Made by a program: the position numbers and the translations under genes
Shown: positions 1 to 6,186 of the stretch, piece after piece
How positions within the stretch are numbered: the stretch's first letter is position 1
How the letters are laid out: every line of letters starts with the position of its first letter
Source: an uncultured Clostridia bacterium
Lineage (GTDB): Bacteria; Bacillota; Clostridia; TANB77; CAG-508
Direction: 5' to 3'
DNA: 9,808 bases
Assembly (NCBI GenBank): GCA_944391155.1
Contig: CALXSO010000029.1
Coordinates: 1 to 9,808, forward strand
Notes under the pieces: model-generated
Databases searched by the model: none
Seen by the model: only the letters and a program-made list of their open reading frames with translations
Told to the model about the DNA's origin: nothing

Positions 1-108
1 GAAGTAAGTTTAAAAATTATACTTGCAGGTAACAATATAATAAAGTATGGTATTCCTGTAAAACTCAGGCAAATCAGTCGATTAAAGAAAACAAAGTGGC
101 TGATTTAA
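1..108 (+). CDS. C-terminal fragment of an unidentified protein at the end of a putative inserted element
   Basis: The frame beginning at base 1 stays open for 35 codons and ends in TAA at 106-108. The tail is basic and hydrophobic, starting EVSLKIILAG and ending LKKTKWLI. It is the only plausible plus-strand coding end in the window. It stops about 20 bases before the point where feoB loses homology, so it probably belongs to whatever DNA interrupted feoB. Integrating elements often carry their recombinase gene at one end, so a site-specific recombinase tail is a reasonable guess, but no family motif is visible in this piece. It could also be a chance open frame. Its beginning lies outside the window. 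Confidence 0.4.
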   Translation, partial: EVSLKIILAGNNIIKYGIPVKLRQISRLKKTKWLI

Positions 109-125
109 AAAATCTCCCACTTTGT
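91..125. repeat. Inverted repeat at the feoB break point
   Basis: ACAAAGTGG at 91-99 is exactly mirrored by CCACTTTGT at 117-125. Inside it, GATT (102-105) can also pair with AATC (111-114). The repeat covers both the stop codon of the plus-strand fragment and the last codons of truncated feoB, and its right arm ends within a few bases of where FeoB homology ends. It could be the recombinase-binding arms of an attachment site, an element end, or a terminator. Read on the minus strand the hairpin is followed by a T-rich stretch (TTTCTTT), which fits weak termination of the feoB transcript. Confidence 0.5.
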
Positions 126-1385
126 CACTCCCATGCACATGGTTATCATCTGTTTTCCTGAGCAACATGCTTTTTTGAAAAATCCATCCATATTAAATGC
201 TATTCTTGGCAGGTAACCTAAATCTTCTAAAAATGTAAATAGTGGAAAGAATATTGCCATTGGTGGTAGCATTACTGAAATAACCCATGTTAGAGTTTGA
301 TAAATTCCATTAACTAATAAATCAACTATCCATGATGGACAATTAATATAATTTAATCCATATAATATTTTTTCTTGGAACCATCCAAATAAATTAAATA
401 AAACTTGAGATGGATAATTTGCTCCAATAATTGTTATCCAGAATATTAGTGCTAAGAAGATCAGCATTATTGGAATTCCCCATTTTTTTGATGTGAGTAC
501 TTTATCTATTTTTCTTTGTTTTTTATAATATTCTTTGTTTTTATATGTACATACTTCTTTACTTATCTCTTCTGCTTTACTAACTATATTTTCTACCATT
601 TTTTCTTTTAATTTTTGATTTTCTTTTTCTTCCTTTTCTCTTATTTTATCTATCAAGTCTGAAATTTCCTGCTGATTCAAATTGATTTCAAACTCTTTGC
701 TAATTTTTTTTATGATTTTTTTGTTTCCTTCTAATATTTTTAAAGAAATCCATCTTAACATTTTTTTATTTAAATTGTTATAGCTTTTTTTCAATATATT
801 TTCTATCTTCTTTATATAATCTTCAATTTCTTCATCATATTTTACTATATTTTCTTTTTTTTCTAGTTTCTTTTTGGTAATATTATATATTTCTTCTTTT
901 AGTTTTGCTAAAGTTCGTTTTTTTTGTGCAATTGTTCCTACTATTGGAATTCCTAATATTTCTTCTAATCTTTTAGAATCTATTTCTATACCTTTCTTTT
1001 TTGCTTCATCAAGTAAATTTACACACACAACTACATCATTTGTAATTTCAAGTATTTGAAGTAATAAATTTAGATTTTTTTCTATATTAGTTGCATCTAA
1101 AACCACTACTGTGAGGTCAGGATTTCCAAAACATATAAAATTTCTTGCGATTTCTTCTTCTTCTGAATTCGACATGATCGAATATGTTCCTGGAATATCT
1201 ACTAGCTCAAATTCTAAATTCTTATATTTAAGTGTTCCAGTTGCATTTGCAACTGTTTTTCCTTGCCAATTTCCTGTATGTTGATGCATCCCTGTTAAAC
1301 TATTAAAAATTGTTGACTTTCCCACATTTGGGTTCCCTGCTAATGCAATAATATATTTATCTATTTTGCTTTTCTGTGTTTTCAT
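105..1385 (-). pseudogene. feoB: feoB, ferrous iron transporter, 3'-truncated
   Basis: FeoB imports Fe(II) across the cytoplasmic membrane using an N-terminal GTPase domain joined to a multi-pass permease. Visible here are the G1 P-loop GNPNVGKS (residues 17-24), the conserved HTGNWQGKTV segment (36-45, with the G2 threonine), G3 DIPGTYS (63-69) and G4 NLLD (123-126). A long Lys/Glu-rich helical spacer follows, then the first membrane helix (about 305-325) and a second hydrophobic stretch (about 360-385) leading to SGKQMITMCMG. Family members normally continue with FGCNA and several hundred more residues of permease. Here the protein instead reads GVTKWEIF and stops at 426 aa. The break coincides with an inverted repeat and an unrelated plus-strand frame, so insertion of other DNA is the likely cause. 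The start is well supported: AGGAGG lies 6 bases before the ATG. The G domain may still be made, but iron transport should be lost. Confidence 0.85.
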
Positions 1386-1461
1386 ATATTCCTCCTAAAA
1401 ATTAGATATTATATATTATTCATTTTATTTTTTTTTGCTAATTCATATATAATAATATAGC

Positions 1462-1494
1462 AAAGCCTCACAGGTAGAGCTTAAGCAGGGCTTT
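1462..1494 (-). other. Possible leader hairpin upstream of feoB
   Basis: AAAGCC at 1462-1467 pairs with GGCTTT at 1489-1494 around a 21-base loop that itself contains the palindrome GCTTAAGC. This patch is clearly richer in G and C than its surroundings. It lies about 75-125 bases before the feoB start, so it would be in the feoB leader if transcription begins near 1490. No known riboswitch consensus was recognised in it on either strand. Confidence 0.3.
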
Positions 1495-1495
1495 A

Positions 1496-1511
1496 TATAG
1501 GTAAACCTTTC
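1496..1511. promoter_or_regulatory. AGGT-AA-ACCT palindrome, possible metal-regulator box for feoB
   Basis: AGGT (1499-1502) and ACCT (1505-1508) form an inverted repeat with a two-base centre. On the minus strand it reads AGGTTTACCT and is directly followed by TATATAA, a fair -10 box for feoB. DtxR/IdeR-type iron regulators bind TTAGG..CCTAA-like palindromes that overlap promoters, and feo genes are common targets. The match is short, so this is a suggestion from sequence plus context. Confidence 0.3.
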
Positions 1512-1571
1512 TAGTTGTATGCGAAAAAATTCACATAGAGTAATAATAAAAGTCGATTTTTTTCTATACAC

Positions 1572-1623
1572 TAAAATGGAGAATGTAATACAATGTATAA
1601 GATGTATTACATTCTCCATTTTA
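1572..1623 (-). terminator. 21-bp perfect stem-loop downstream of the 177-aa gene
   Basis: Bases 1572-1592 are the exact reverse complement of 1603-1623, with a 10-base loop. The stem begins 10 bases after the stop codon of the 177-aa gene. Its outer pairs are A/T tracts and its core is TGGAGAATGTAATACA. There is no clean T-run beyond the stem, but the stem's 3' arm ends in TTTTA on either strand, so it could terminate transcription in both directions. The length and perfection are more than a simple terminator needs, so protection of the mRNA 3' end or an element end are alternatives. Confidence 0.6.
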
Positions 1624-1633
1624 TTATGACAGA

Positions 1634-2167
1634 CTAATATGAAAACATATGGAAACTTGGGTCATCTGCTCTCGTTTCAACCTCTATGCATTCATATCCA
1701 TCAAATGCATCAGAGTACTTCACAGCATACCGCCACAAAGCTGAAACTGGATTTGTAAATGGTCCAGCTTCTTTTGGTAAATATATTTTTTTGCCTTTTA
1801 TATATATGGCATTAAAATATCTTACCATTGCCTCCAAGGCTTTTCCTGGAATGGGATTCCCAGAATACCTCATCTGATAGTATTTAAAATACTTATAATT
1901 ATTCATTATAAGCACCATAGCTATTTCTTTATCTCTCCTTTTTTTTCTCTTTCGTGAAACCATTGTGCCATCTGATAAAATGAACACAATGTCTTTTGGT
2001 ATCGGAACAGACCTTGTATTTCTATCCCTGTAGTCACATTCCCAAAAAACAGGAATTCCATCTGGTGTTACTCTAACCAGATTTAATTGAATTTGAGTTC
2101 TTACTTTCGCATAGGACTCAACTTTTTTTAAATATTCCCGAGCTTTCATTTCTTTCATGTTATTCAT
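1634..2167 (-). CDS. Hypothetical protein, 177 aa, monocistronic
   Basis: I do not recognise this family. It looks like a soluble protein with no signal peptide or membrane segment. It has many aromatic residues (Tyr, Phe, Trp), a basic cluster SRKRKKRRDK at 71-80, and a C-terminal half with GPFTNPVSALWRYAVKYSDAF (positions 135-155). The basic patch could bind nucleic acid, but that is only a guess. The ATG at 2167 follows GGAG and AAAGGG; Met4 and Met7 are weaker alternatives. It has its own sigma-A-like promoter (2243-2271), and a perfect stem-loop follows it, so it is probably transcribed alone. Base composition is visibly less AT-rich than the rhamnose genes, which together with the neighbouring palindrome and broken feoB suggests acquired DNA. 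Confidence 0.75.
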   Translation of the reverse strand: MNNMKEMKAREYLKKVESYAKVRTQIQLNLVRVTPDGIPVFWECDYRDRNTRSVPIPKDIVFILSDGTMVSRKRKKRRDKEIAMVLIMNNYKYFKYYQMRYSGNPIPGKALEAMVRYFNAIYIKGKKIYLPKEAGPFTNPVSALWRYAVKYSDAFDGYECIEVETRADDPSFHMFSY

Positions 2168-2218
2168 AATAATCCCTTTCTCCTACTATCATAAATCTGT
2201 AGGACCACCTATTTTGAT

Positions 2219-2232
2219 ACGCTGGCAAGCGT
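2219..2232. promoter_or_regulatory. Short GC-rich palindrome in the leader of the 177-aa gene
   Basis: ACGCT (2219-2223) and AGCGT (2228-2232) flank a four-base centre GGCA. It lies just downstream of the predicted -10 box, about 50 bases before the start codon, where either an operator or a leader hairpin would act. It stands out in an otherwise A/T-dominated spacer. Confidence 0.35.
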
Positions 2233-2242
2233 TAATAACTGT

Positions 2243-2271
2243 ATTCTATCACACCATTAATGTTTTGTAAA
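2243..2271 (-). promoter_or_regulatory. Sigma-A-type promoter for the 177-aa gene
   Basis: On the minus strand TTTACA (2271-2266) is followed by exactly 17 bases and then TAGAAT (2248-2243). A TGA immediately before the -10 box makes it an extended -10. Transcription should begin near 2236, giving a leader of about 70 bases that contains the ACGCT..AGCGT palindrome. This is the best-looking promoter in the window. Confidence 0.6.
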
Positions 2272-2334
2272 CATAATATTAATAAAAAATAAAAATAATT
2301 GCTACATTATTGTTACTATTTAAACTTCTTTTTG

Positions 2335-2448
2335 TAAAGTAGTCTGAAATATTGATATATAAGTTTTTTTGTCAAAGACAAATAGGTAGACCTAAAGCTT
2401 TTTTTGACAAAAAATACATATATATAACATTTCAGACGGATTACTTTA
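2335..2448. repeat. Long imperfect palindrome, MITE-like element
   Basis: The two halves mirror each other almost end to end. TAAAGTA (2335-2341) matches TACTTTA (2442-2448), GTCTGAAAT (2342-2350) matches ATTTCAGAC (2429-2437), the ATATATA runs match, and TTTTTTTGTCAAAG (2364-2377) matches the CTTTTTTTGACAAAAAA region (2398-2414). The tip is TAGGT-AG-ACCTA (2383-2394). The right arm has about four extra bases (GGAT). There is no coding capacity. It lies 39 bases beyond the stop of the 214-aa gene. A small non-autonomous inverted-repeat element is the likeliest reading; a large terminator or structured RNA is also possible. The spacer 2168-2486 otherwise holds only the promoter and palindrome listed separately. 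Confidence 0.55.
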
Positions 2449-2486
2449 TGCCATGCTAAATTGTAACACAGTGCTTTCTATTTAGA

Positions 2487-3131
2487 TTAATCTCTTTCTT
2501 CATCTTTAAGAAATCTTTCTATATTCGAAATTTCTTTTTCACTATTACAAAATTCTAAAAGTCTTGACATCTCTTCTTGCATTGGTGGTTTTCTTGTTAT
2601 TGCTCTAGCCATTTTTGCTTTTATCCATTTTAACTTATATAAATCTGGCCTTTCTTTTTCTAGTCTTTCTAAACGTTTTAAACTATCAAAAATAGCACAG
2701 GTCCATCCTCTATTTAAATTACCTTTTCTATATTGATATTCCGCTTCAATAAAATTTTTTTCAAATTCTGCTGAAAAAAAATATCCTACTGCATATTCCT
2801 CTAATTGGTTATTTTTAATAAATTCTCTTATCTTTTTATTTATAATATCTTCAACAATCTCATCTTCATTTTCTGTTTGATATTCAAAATTTTTAGGATC
2901 ATCATTTAAAATTACAAAGCGATAAAATTGCTTATAATGCATACTCGCAAATTCTTTTAATTTATCTAATTGTATTTTATTTGGAACTGAATACAAATTA
3001 CCCAAACTTCCAAATATATTATGAGACTCTTTCATAGACTCATAAATAATTCTTTCAAGTACGCTTTCTTTATCTTCAATTCCATAGCAGAAGTATTTTC
3101 TAAAATATTTATCTTTATATTTATCAATCAT
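2487..3131 (-). CDS. Hypothetical protein, 214 aa, linked to rmlB
   Basis: This family is not recognised. The protein is hydrophilic and rich in Lys, Glu and aromatic residues, with no signal peptide or membrane helix. It appears mostly alpha-helical, with a charged C-terminal third (SLKRLERLEKERPDLYKLKW at about 149-168). The ATG at 3131 is preceded by AAGGATG at good spacing. It starts only 25 bases after the rmlB stop with no terminator between, so the two are probably co-transcribed. This link suggests, but does not show, a role related to the rhamnose locus. The long palindrome lies downstream. Confidence 0.75.
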   Translation of the reverse strand: MIDKYKDKYFRKYFCYGIEDKESVLERIIYESMKESHNIFGSLGNLYSVPNKIQLDKLKEFASMHYKQFYRFVILNDDPKNFEYQTENEDEIVEDIINKKIREFIKNNQLEEYAVGYFFSAEFEKNFIEAEYQYRKGNLNRGWTCAIFDSLKRLERLEKERPDLYKLKWIKAKMARAITRKPPMQEEMSRLLEFCNSEKEISNIERFLKDEERD

Positions 3132-3156
3132 TTTAACATCCTTTCTTTTTTGGATA

Positions 3157-4125
3157 TTAATTTAACCATTCTGGATTAGCTAAATACCAATCAATAGTTT
3201 TTACAATTCCATCTTCAAATTTTGTTTTAGGATACCATCCTAATTCATTTTTTATTTTTGTAGGATCAATTGCATAACGATAATCATGTCCTTTTCTATC
3301 TTCTACAAATTCTATCAAATCTTCTGATTTTCCTAATCTTTGTAAAATCAATTTAACTATATCTATATTTCTCTTTTCATTATGTCCACCAATATTATAT
3401 CTTTCTCCTGCTATACCTTTGTGGAATACTAAATCTATTGCTTCACAATGATCTTCCACATATAACCAATCTCTAATATTTTTTCCTGTTCCATAAACTG
3501 GCAATTTTTCATCATTTAGTGCTAATTTAATCATATGTGGTATTAATTTTTCATTGTGTTGATATGGTCCATAATTATTTGAACAATTTGTTACATTCAC
3601 ATTCATTTTATATGTTTCTTTATATGCAAAAGCAATTAAATCTGAACTTGCTTTTGATGCTGAATATGGGCTACTTGGTTTTATTGGTGATTTTTCTGTA
3701 AAATATCCATCTTCTTTTAAAGAACCATATACCTCATCTGTTGATACATGTACAAATTTATTTTTACTTCCTTCTCCCCAATTTTGTTTAGCTGCTTCTA
3801 ATAATGTATGTGTTCCAATTACATTTGTTTGTGTAAAAATAAATGGATTTTTTATACTATTATCTACATGTGATTCTGCTGCAAAGTGTATTACACCATT
3901 GATATCATATTTTTTAAACAAATCCATTACAAAATCAAAATCACAAATATCTCCCTTTTCAAATGTTATTTTATCAATTACTTTTTTTAAATTATCCATA
4001 TTTCCTGCATATGTCAATTTATCTAATACAATTACATTATAGTCTGGATGCTTATTTACAAAATATTCTGCAAAATTGGCCCCTATAAATCCTGCTGCTC
4101 CTGTTACTAAAACATTATTACTCAT
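3157..4125 (-). CDS. rfbB: dTDP-glucose 4,6-dehydratase (RmlB/RfbB)
   Basis: This enzyme catalyses the second step of dTDP-L-rhamnose synthesis, converting dTDP-D-glucose to dTDP-4-keto-6-deoxy-D-glucose with bound NAD. It is a cytoplasmic short-chain dehydrogenase of the extended type. The Rossmann motif GAAGFIG is at residues 9-15, and AAESHVDNSI is at 82-91. STDEVYG at 128-134 carries the Thr-Asp-Glu catalytic residues typical of RmlB. YSASK at 154-158 provides the active Tyr and Lys, and NNYGPYQ is at 183-189. The length of 322 aa is normal for the family. The ATG follows AAAAGGAGAA at good spacing. It is the last rml gene transcribed, 255 bases behind rmlC, and is followed closely by the 214-aa gene. 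Unlike the other three rml genes it has no copy of the repeated leader element. The 4126-4380 spacer is A/T-rich with no clear terminator. Confidence 0.96.
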   Translation of the reverse strand: MSNNVLVTGAAGFIGANFAEYFVNKHPDYNVIVLDKLTYAGNMDNLKKVIDKITFEKGDICDFDFVMDLFKKYDINGVIHFAAESHVDNSIKNPFIFTQTNVIGTHTLLEAAKQNWGEGSKNKFVHVSTDEVYGSLKEDGYFTEKSPIKPSSPYSASKASSDLIAFAYKETYKMNVNVTNCSNNYGPYQHNEKLIPHMIKLALNDEKLPVYGTGKNIRDWLYVEDHCEAIDLVFHKGIAGERYNIGGHNEKRNIDIVKLILQRLGKSEDLIEFVEDRKGHDYRYAIDPTKIKNELGWYPKTKFEDGIVKTIDWYLANPEWLN

Positions 4126-4380
4126 TTTTTATTCTCCTTTTCTTTTTATTTCTTTCTATAATTTATTAATTTTTGCAATTCGTATAATCTTTTTAGTGAA
4201 TATATCCTTTACTATTTAAATTCTTAATAAATATCATTTTATTATCTAATAATTTCTAATACAAATATATGTAATATTATTACTTCCACAATATTAATGA
4301 TATTTTCCGTTTTATGTAATTTCAATAGTATTTTCTTTTAAGTCTAAAAAATATTATTCAAAATCTCTTTAATCTATTTT

Positions 4381-4962
4381 TTAATTTAAGTTTTGAAATA
4401 AATCTGTTTTCTTTAATTCTGCAAGTGTTGGCCATTTTGCATCTTTTTCTGATGTTAATAAATCTTCTATTTTCATATCACCTAGTGGCCATTCTATATT
4501 TACATCTTTATCGTTCCAAGCTAAACCACCTTCTGCTGTTGGATTATATATATCATCACATTTATATGTAAATTCTGCTTCATCTGACAATACTAAAAAT
4601 CCATGTGCAAATCCTCTAGGTATCATAAACATTTTTTTATTTTCTTCTGAAAGAATTACACCTTCCCATTTTCCATATGTTTTGCTTCCTGGTCTTAAAT
4701 CTACTGCAACATCAAATACTTCTCCTTTTATACATCTTACTACTTTTGCCTGTGTATTTTCTTTTTGGAAATGTAACCCTCTTAGTACTCCCTTTCTTGA
4801 TTTTGATTGATTGTCTTGTACAAAATTATAATTTAAGCCAATTTCATCAAATTCTTTATCGCTATATGTTTCCATAAAGTATCCTCTATTATCTCCAAAC
4901 ACTGTTGGTTCAATTACATACACTCCTTCAATTGATGTTTCAACTTTTTTAAAATTTCCCAT
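4381..4962 (-). CDS. rfbC: dTDP-4-dehydrorhamnose 3,5-epimerase (RmlC/RfbC)
   Basis: RmlC epimerises C3 and C5 of dTDP-4-keto-6-deoxy-D-glucose, giving dTDP-4-keto-L-rhamnose, the third step of the pathway. The cupin-fold hallmarks are present: RGLHFQ at 61-66 with the catalytic His64, FDVAVDLRPGS at 83-93, IPRGFAHGFLVLS at 114-126, and FTYKCDDIYNP at 131-141 with the active-site Tyr133. The C-terminal SEKDAKWP contains the conserved Asp that pairs with the catalytic His. The length of 193 aa is typical. The ATG at 4962 follows AAAGGAAG. A copy of the repeated pseudoknot-like element lies 24-52 bases upstream of the start, and a weak -10-like TATAGT precedes it, so the gene probably has its own transcript start. 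Confidence 0.96.
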   Translation of the reverse strand: MGNFKKVETSIEGVYVIEPTVFGDNRGYFMETYSDKEFDEIGLNYNFVQDNQSKSRKGVLRGLHFQKENTQAKVVRCIKGEVFDVAVDLRPGSKTYGKWEGVILSEENKKMFMIPRGFAHGFLVLSDEAEFTYKCDDIYNPTAEGGLAWNDKDVNIEWPLGDMKIEDLLTSEKDAKWPTLAELKKTDLFQNLN

Positions 4963-4985
4963 TTTAATCTTCCTTTATAAAATAT

Positions 4986-5014
4986 TTAGGTTTTTGGTTT
5001 TACCTATAAACCAT
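4986..5014 (-). ncRNA. Repeated leader element, copy upstream of rfbC
   Basis: On the minus strand TGGTTT (5013-5008) can pair with AAACCA (5000-4995). The loop between them holds AGGT (5005-5002), which can pair with ACCT (4991-4988) after an A-rich linker. This is the layout of an H-type pseudoknot. It ends about 11 bases before the AAAGGAAG Shine-Dalgarno, and a TATAGT box about 20 bases upstream would start the RNA just before it. It shares the run GGTTTATAGGTAAA with the rfbA copy. An alternative is a simple TAGGT/ACCTA hairpin or a DNA operator. Confidence 0.5.
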
Positions 5015-5103
5015 ATGTGATTAAACTATAATTTATTTATAAATTTAAAGTCTAATATTTAATTGTTTGTTTGATTTTTAATAATCATATTTAAACTATT
5101 TAA

Positions 5104-5994
5104 CTATTCTTCTCCGAATTTATTTTCTGCTAAATCTTTTAGATAAACTCCATATTCTGTTTTCATGAATCTTTCTGCAAGATTAGAAAGCTCTTCTGCT
5201 GTTATCCATCCTTTTTTATAAGCTATTTCTTCTGGGCAACATACTTGCATTCCTTGTCTTTTTTCTATTGTTTGAACAAAACTTGCTGTTTCAAGTAATG
5301 CATCATGTGTCCCTGTATCAAACCAAGTCATTCCTCTTCCTAGTTTTTCTACAGTTAATTTTCCTCTTTTCATATATTCATCATTTATGCTAGTTATTTC
5401 TAATTCTCCTCTAGCTGATGGTTTAACATTTTTCGCTATTTCTACAACATCATTCGTATAAAAATATAGCCCAGGAACTGCATAATTTGACTTTGGATTT
5501 TCTGGTTTTTCTTCTATTGAAATTGCTTTTCCGTTTTCATCTATTTCAACAACACCATATGCTCGTGGATCTTTTACATAATATCCAAAAATTGTTGATT
5601 CGTCATCTCTATAACTTGCTCTTCTTAAAATTTCTGGCAAATGTGATCCATAAAACATATTATCTCCCAAAATCATTACCACATTGTCGTTTCCTATAAA
5701 TTCTTCTCCTATAATAAAAGCCTCTGCAAGCCCATTTGGCTTTTCTTGTATTTTATATTCAAATTTCATTCCCCATTGTGAACCATCTCCAAGTAATGCT
5801 TTAAATGTTACAATATCTCTTGGTGTTGATATTATTAAAACTTCTCTTACTTCTGCCTCCATTAAAACTGATAATGGATAATATATCATTGGTTTATCAT
5901 ACACTGGCATTATTTGTTTTGATATAGCAAGTGTTAGTGGATATAATCTTGTTGCACTACCTCCTGCTAATATTATTCCTTTTCTATTTTTCAT
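5104..5994 (-). CDS. rfbA: Glucose-1-phosphate thymidylyltransferase (RmlA/RfbA)
   Basis: RmlA joins glucose-1-phosphate and dTTP to make dTDP-glucose, the committed first step of dTDP-rhamnose synthesis and usually the point of feedback inhibition by dTDP-rhamnose. The nucleotidyltransferase signature GGSATRLYPLT is at 11-21 (many relatives have Gly in place of Ala14), followed by KPMIYYPLS at 34-42. KPNGLAEAFIIGEEFI is at 85-100, and GDN at 110-112 holds the metal-binding Asp. EKPENPKSNYAVPGLYFY lies further on. The length of 296 aa matches the short RmlA class. The ATG at 5994 follows AAGGA at about 10 bases. The repeated leader element lies upstream at 6019-6050, and a TATACA box just beyond it could be its -10. 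Confidence 0.97.
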   Translation of the reverse strand: MKNRKGIILAGGSATRLYPLTLAISKQIMPVYDKPMIYYPLSVLMEAEVREVLIISTPRDIVTFKALLGDGSQWGMKFEYKIQEKPNGLAEAFIIGEEFIGNDNVVMILGDNMFYGSHLPEILRRASYRDDESTIFGYYVKDPRAYGVVEIDENGKAISIEEKPENPKSNYAVPGLYFYTNDVVEIAKNVKPSARGELEITSINDEYMKRGKLTVEKLGRGMTWFDTGTHDALLETASFVQTIEKRQGMQVCCPEEIAYKKGWITAEELSNLAERFMKTEYGVYLKDLAENKFGEE

Positions 5995-6018
5995 CTATTA
6001 TCATTCCTTATGTAAAAA

Positions 6019-6050
6019 TTTAGGTTTTATGGATTTACCTATAAACCATT
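6019..6050 (-). ncRNA. Repeated leader element, copy upstream of rfbA
   Basis: AGGT (6040-6037, minus strand) and ACCT (6025-6022) are conserved, with the same A-rich linker. ATGG (6049-6046) can pair with CCAT (6032-6029), although one internal T-T mismatch weakens the first stem relative to the rfbC copy. The Shine-Dalgarno AAGGA begins about 11 bases after the element. TATACA at 6062-6057 is a suitable -10 box, so the element would be at the very 5' end of the mRNA. Confidence 0.5.
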
Positions 6051-6079
6051 TTTTATTGTATAGGAAATAAATTGATATT

Positions 6080-6094
6080 TTTATGTTACATAAA
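6080..6094. promoter_or_regulatory. TTTATGT-T-ACATAAA palindrome upstream of rfbA
   Basis: Two seven-base arms (6080-6086 and 6088-6094) are exact reverse complements around a single base. The palindrome sits about 17 bases upstream of the candidate -10 box TATACA of rfbA, so a bound dimer would cover the -35 region. A/T-rich palindromes arise by chance fairly often at this base composition, and no regulator is identified. Confidence 0.3.
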
Positions 6095-6186
6095 CTTAAA
6101 GTAAAATAATTTCTTATCTTCTATTTTCAAAAGAAAAATTGACTTTTTTCTCATCTCTAAATAATTTTTCCATATACAACAATTAT

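Noticed and set aside
874..1059. Plus-strand open frames of about 60-80 codons inside the minus-strand genes
   Set aside because: They lie fully within strongly supported genes on the other strand, lack Shine-Dalgarno sequences, and encode low-complexity hydrophobic products expected from antisense of A/T-rich genes.
1462..1510. tRNA-like patch with GGTAGAGC (plus strand 1473-1480)
   Set aside because: The D-arm resemblance is real but there is no matching T-arm (GGTTC) or acceptor stem at the right distance, so no tRNA can be drawn.
4126..4380. Search for a terminator or extra leader element between rfbC and rfbB
   Set aside because: Only A/T-rich sequence is visible; there is no stem followed by a T-run, and no AGGT/ACCT element.
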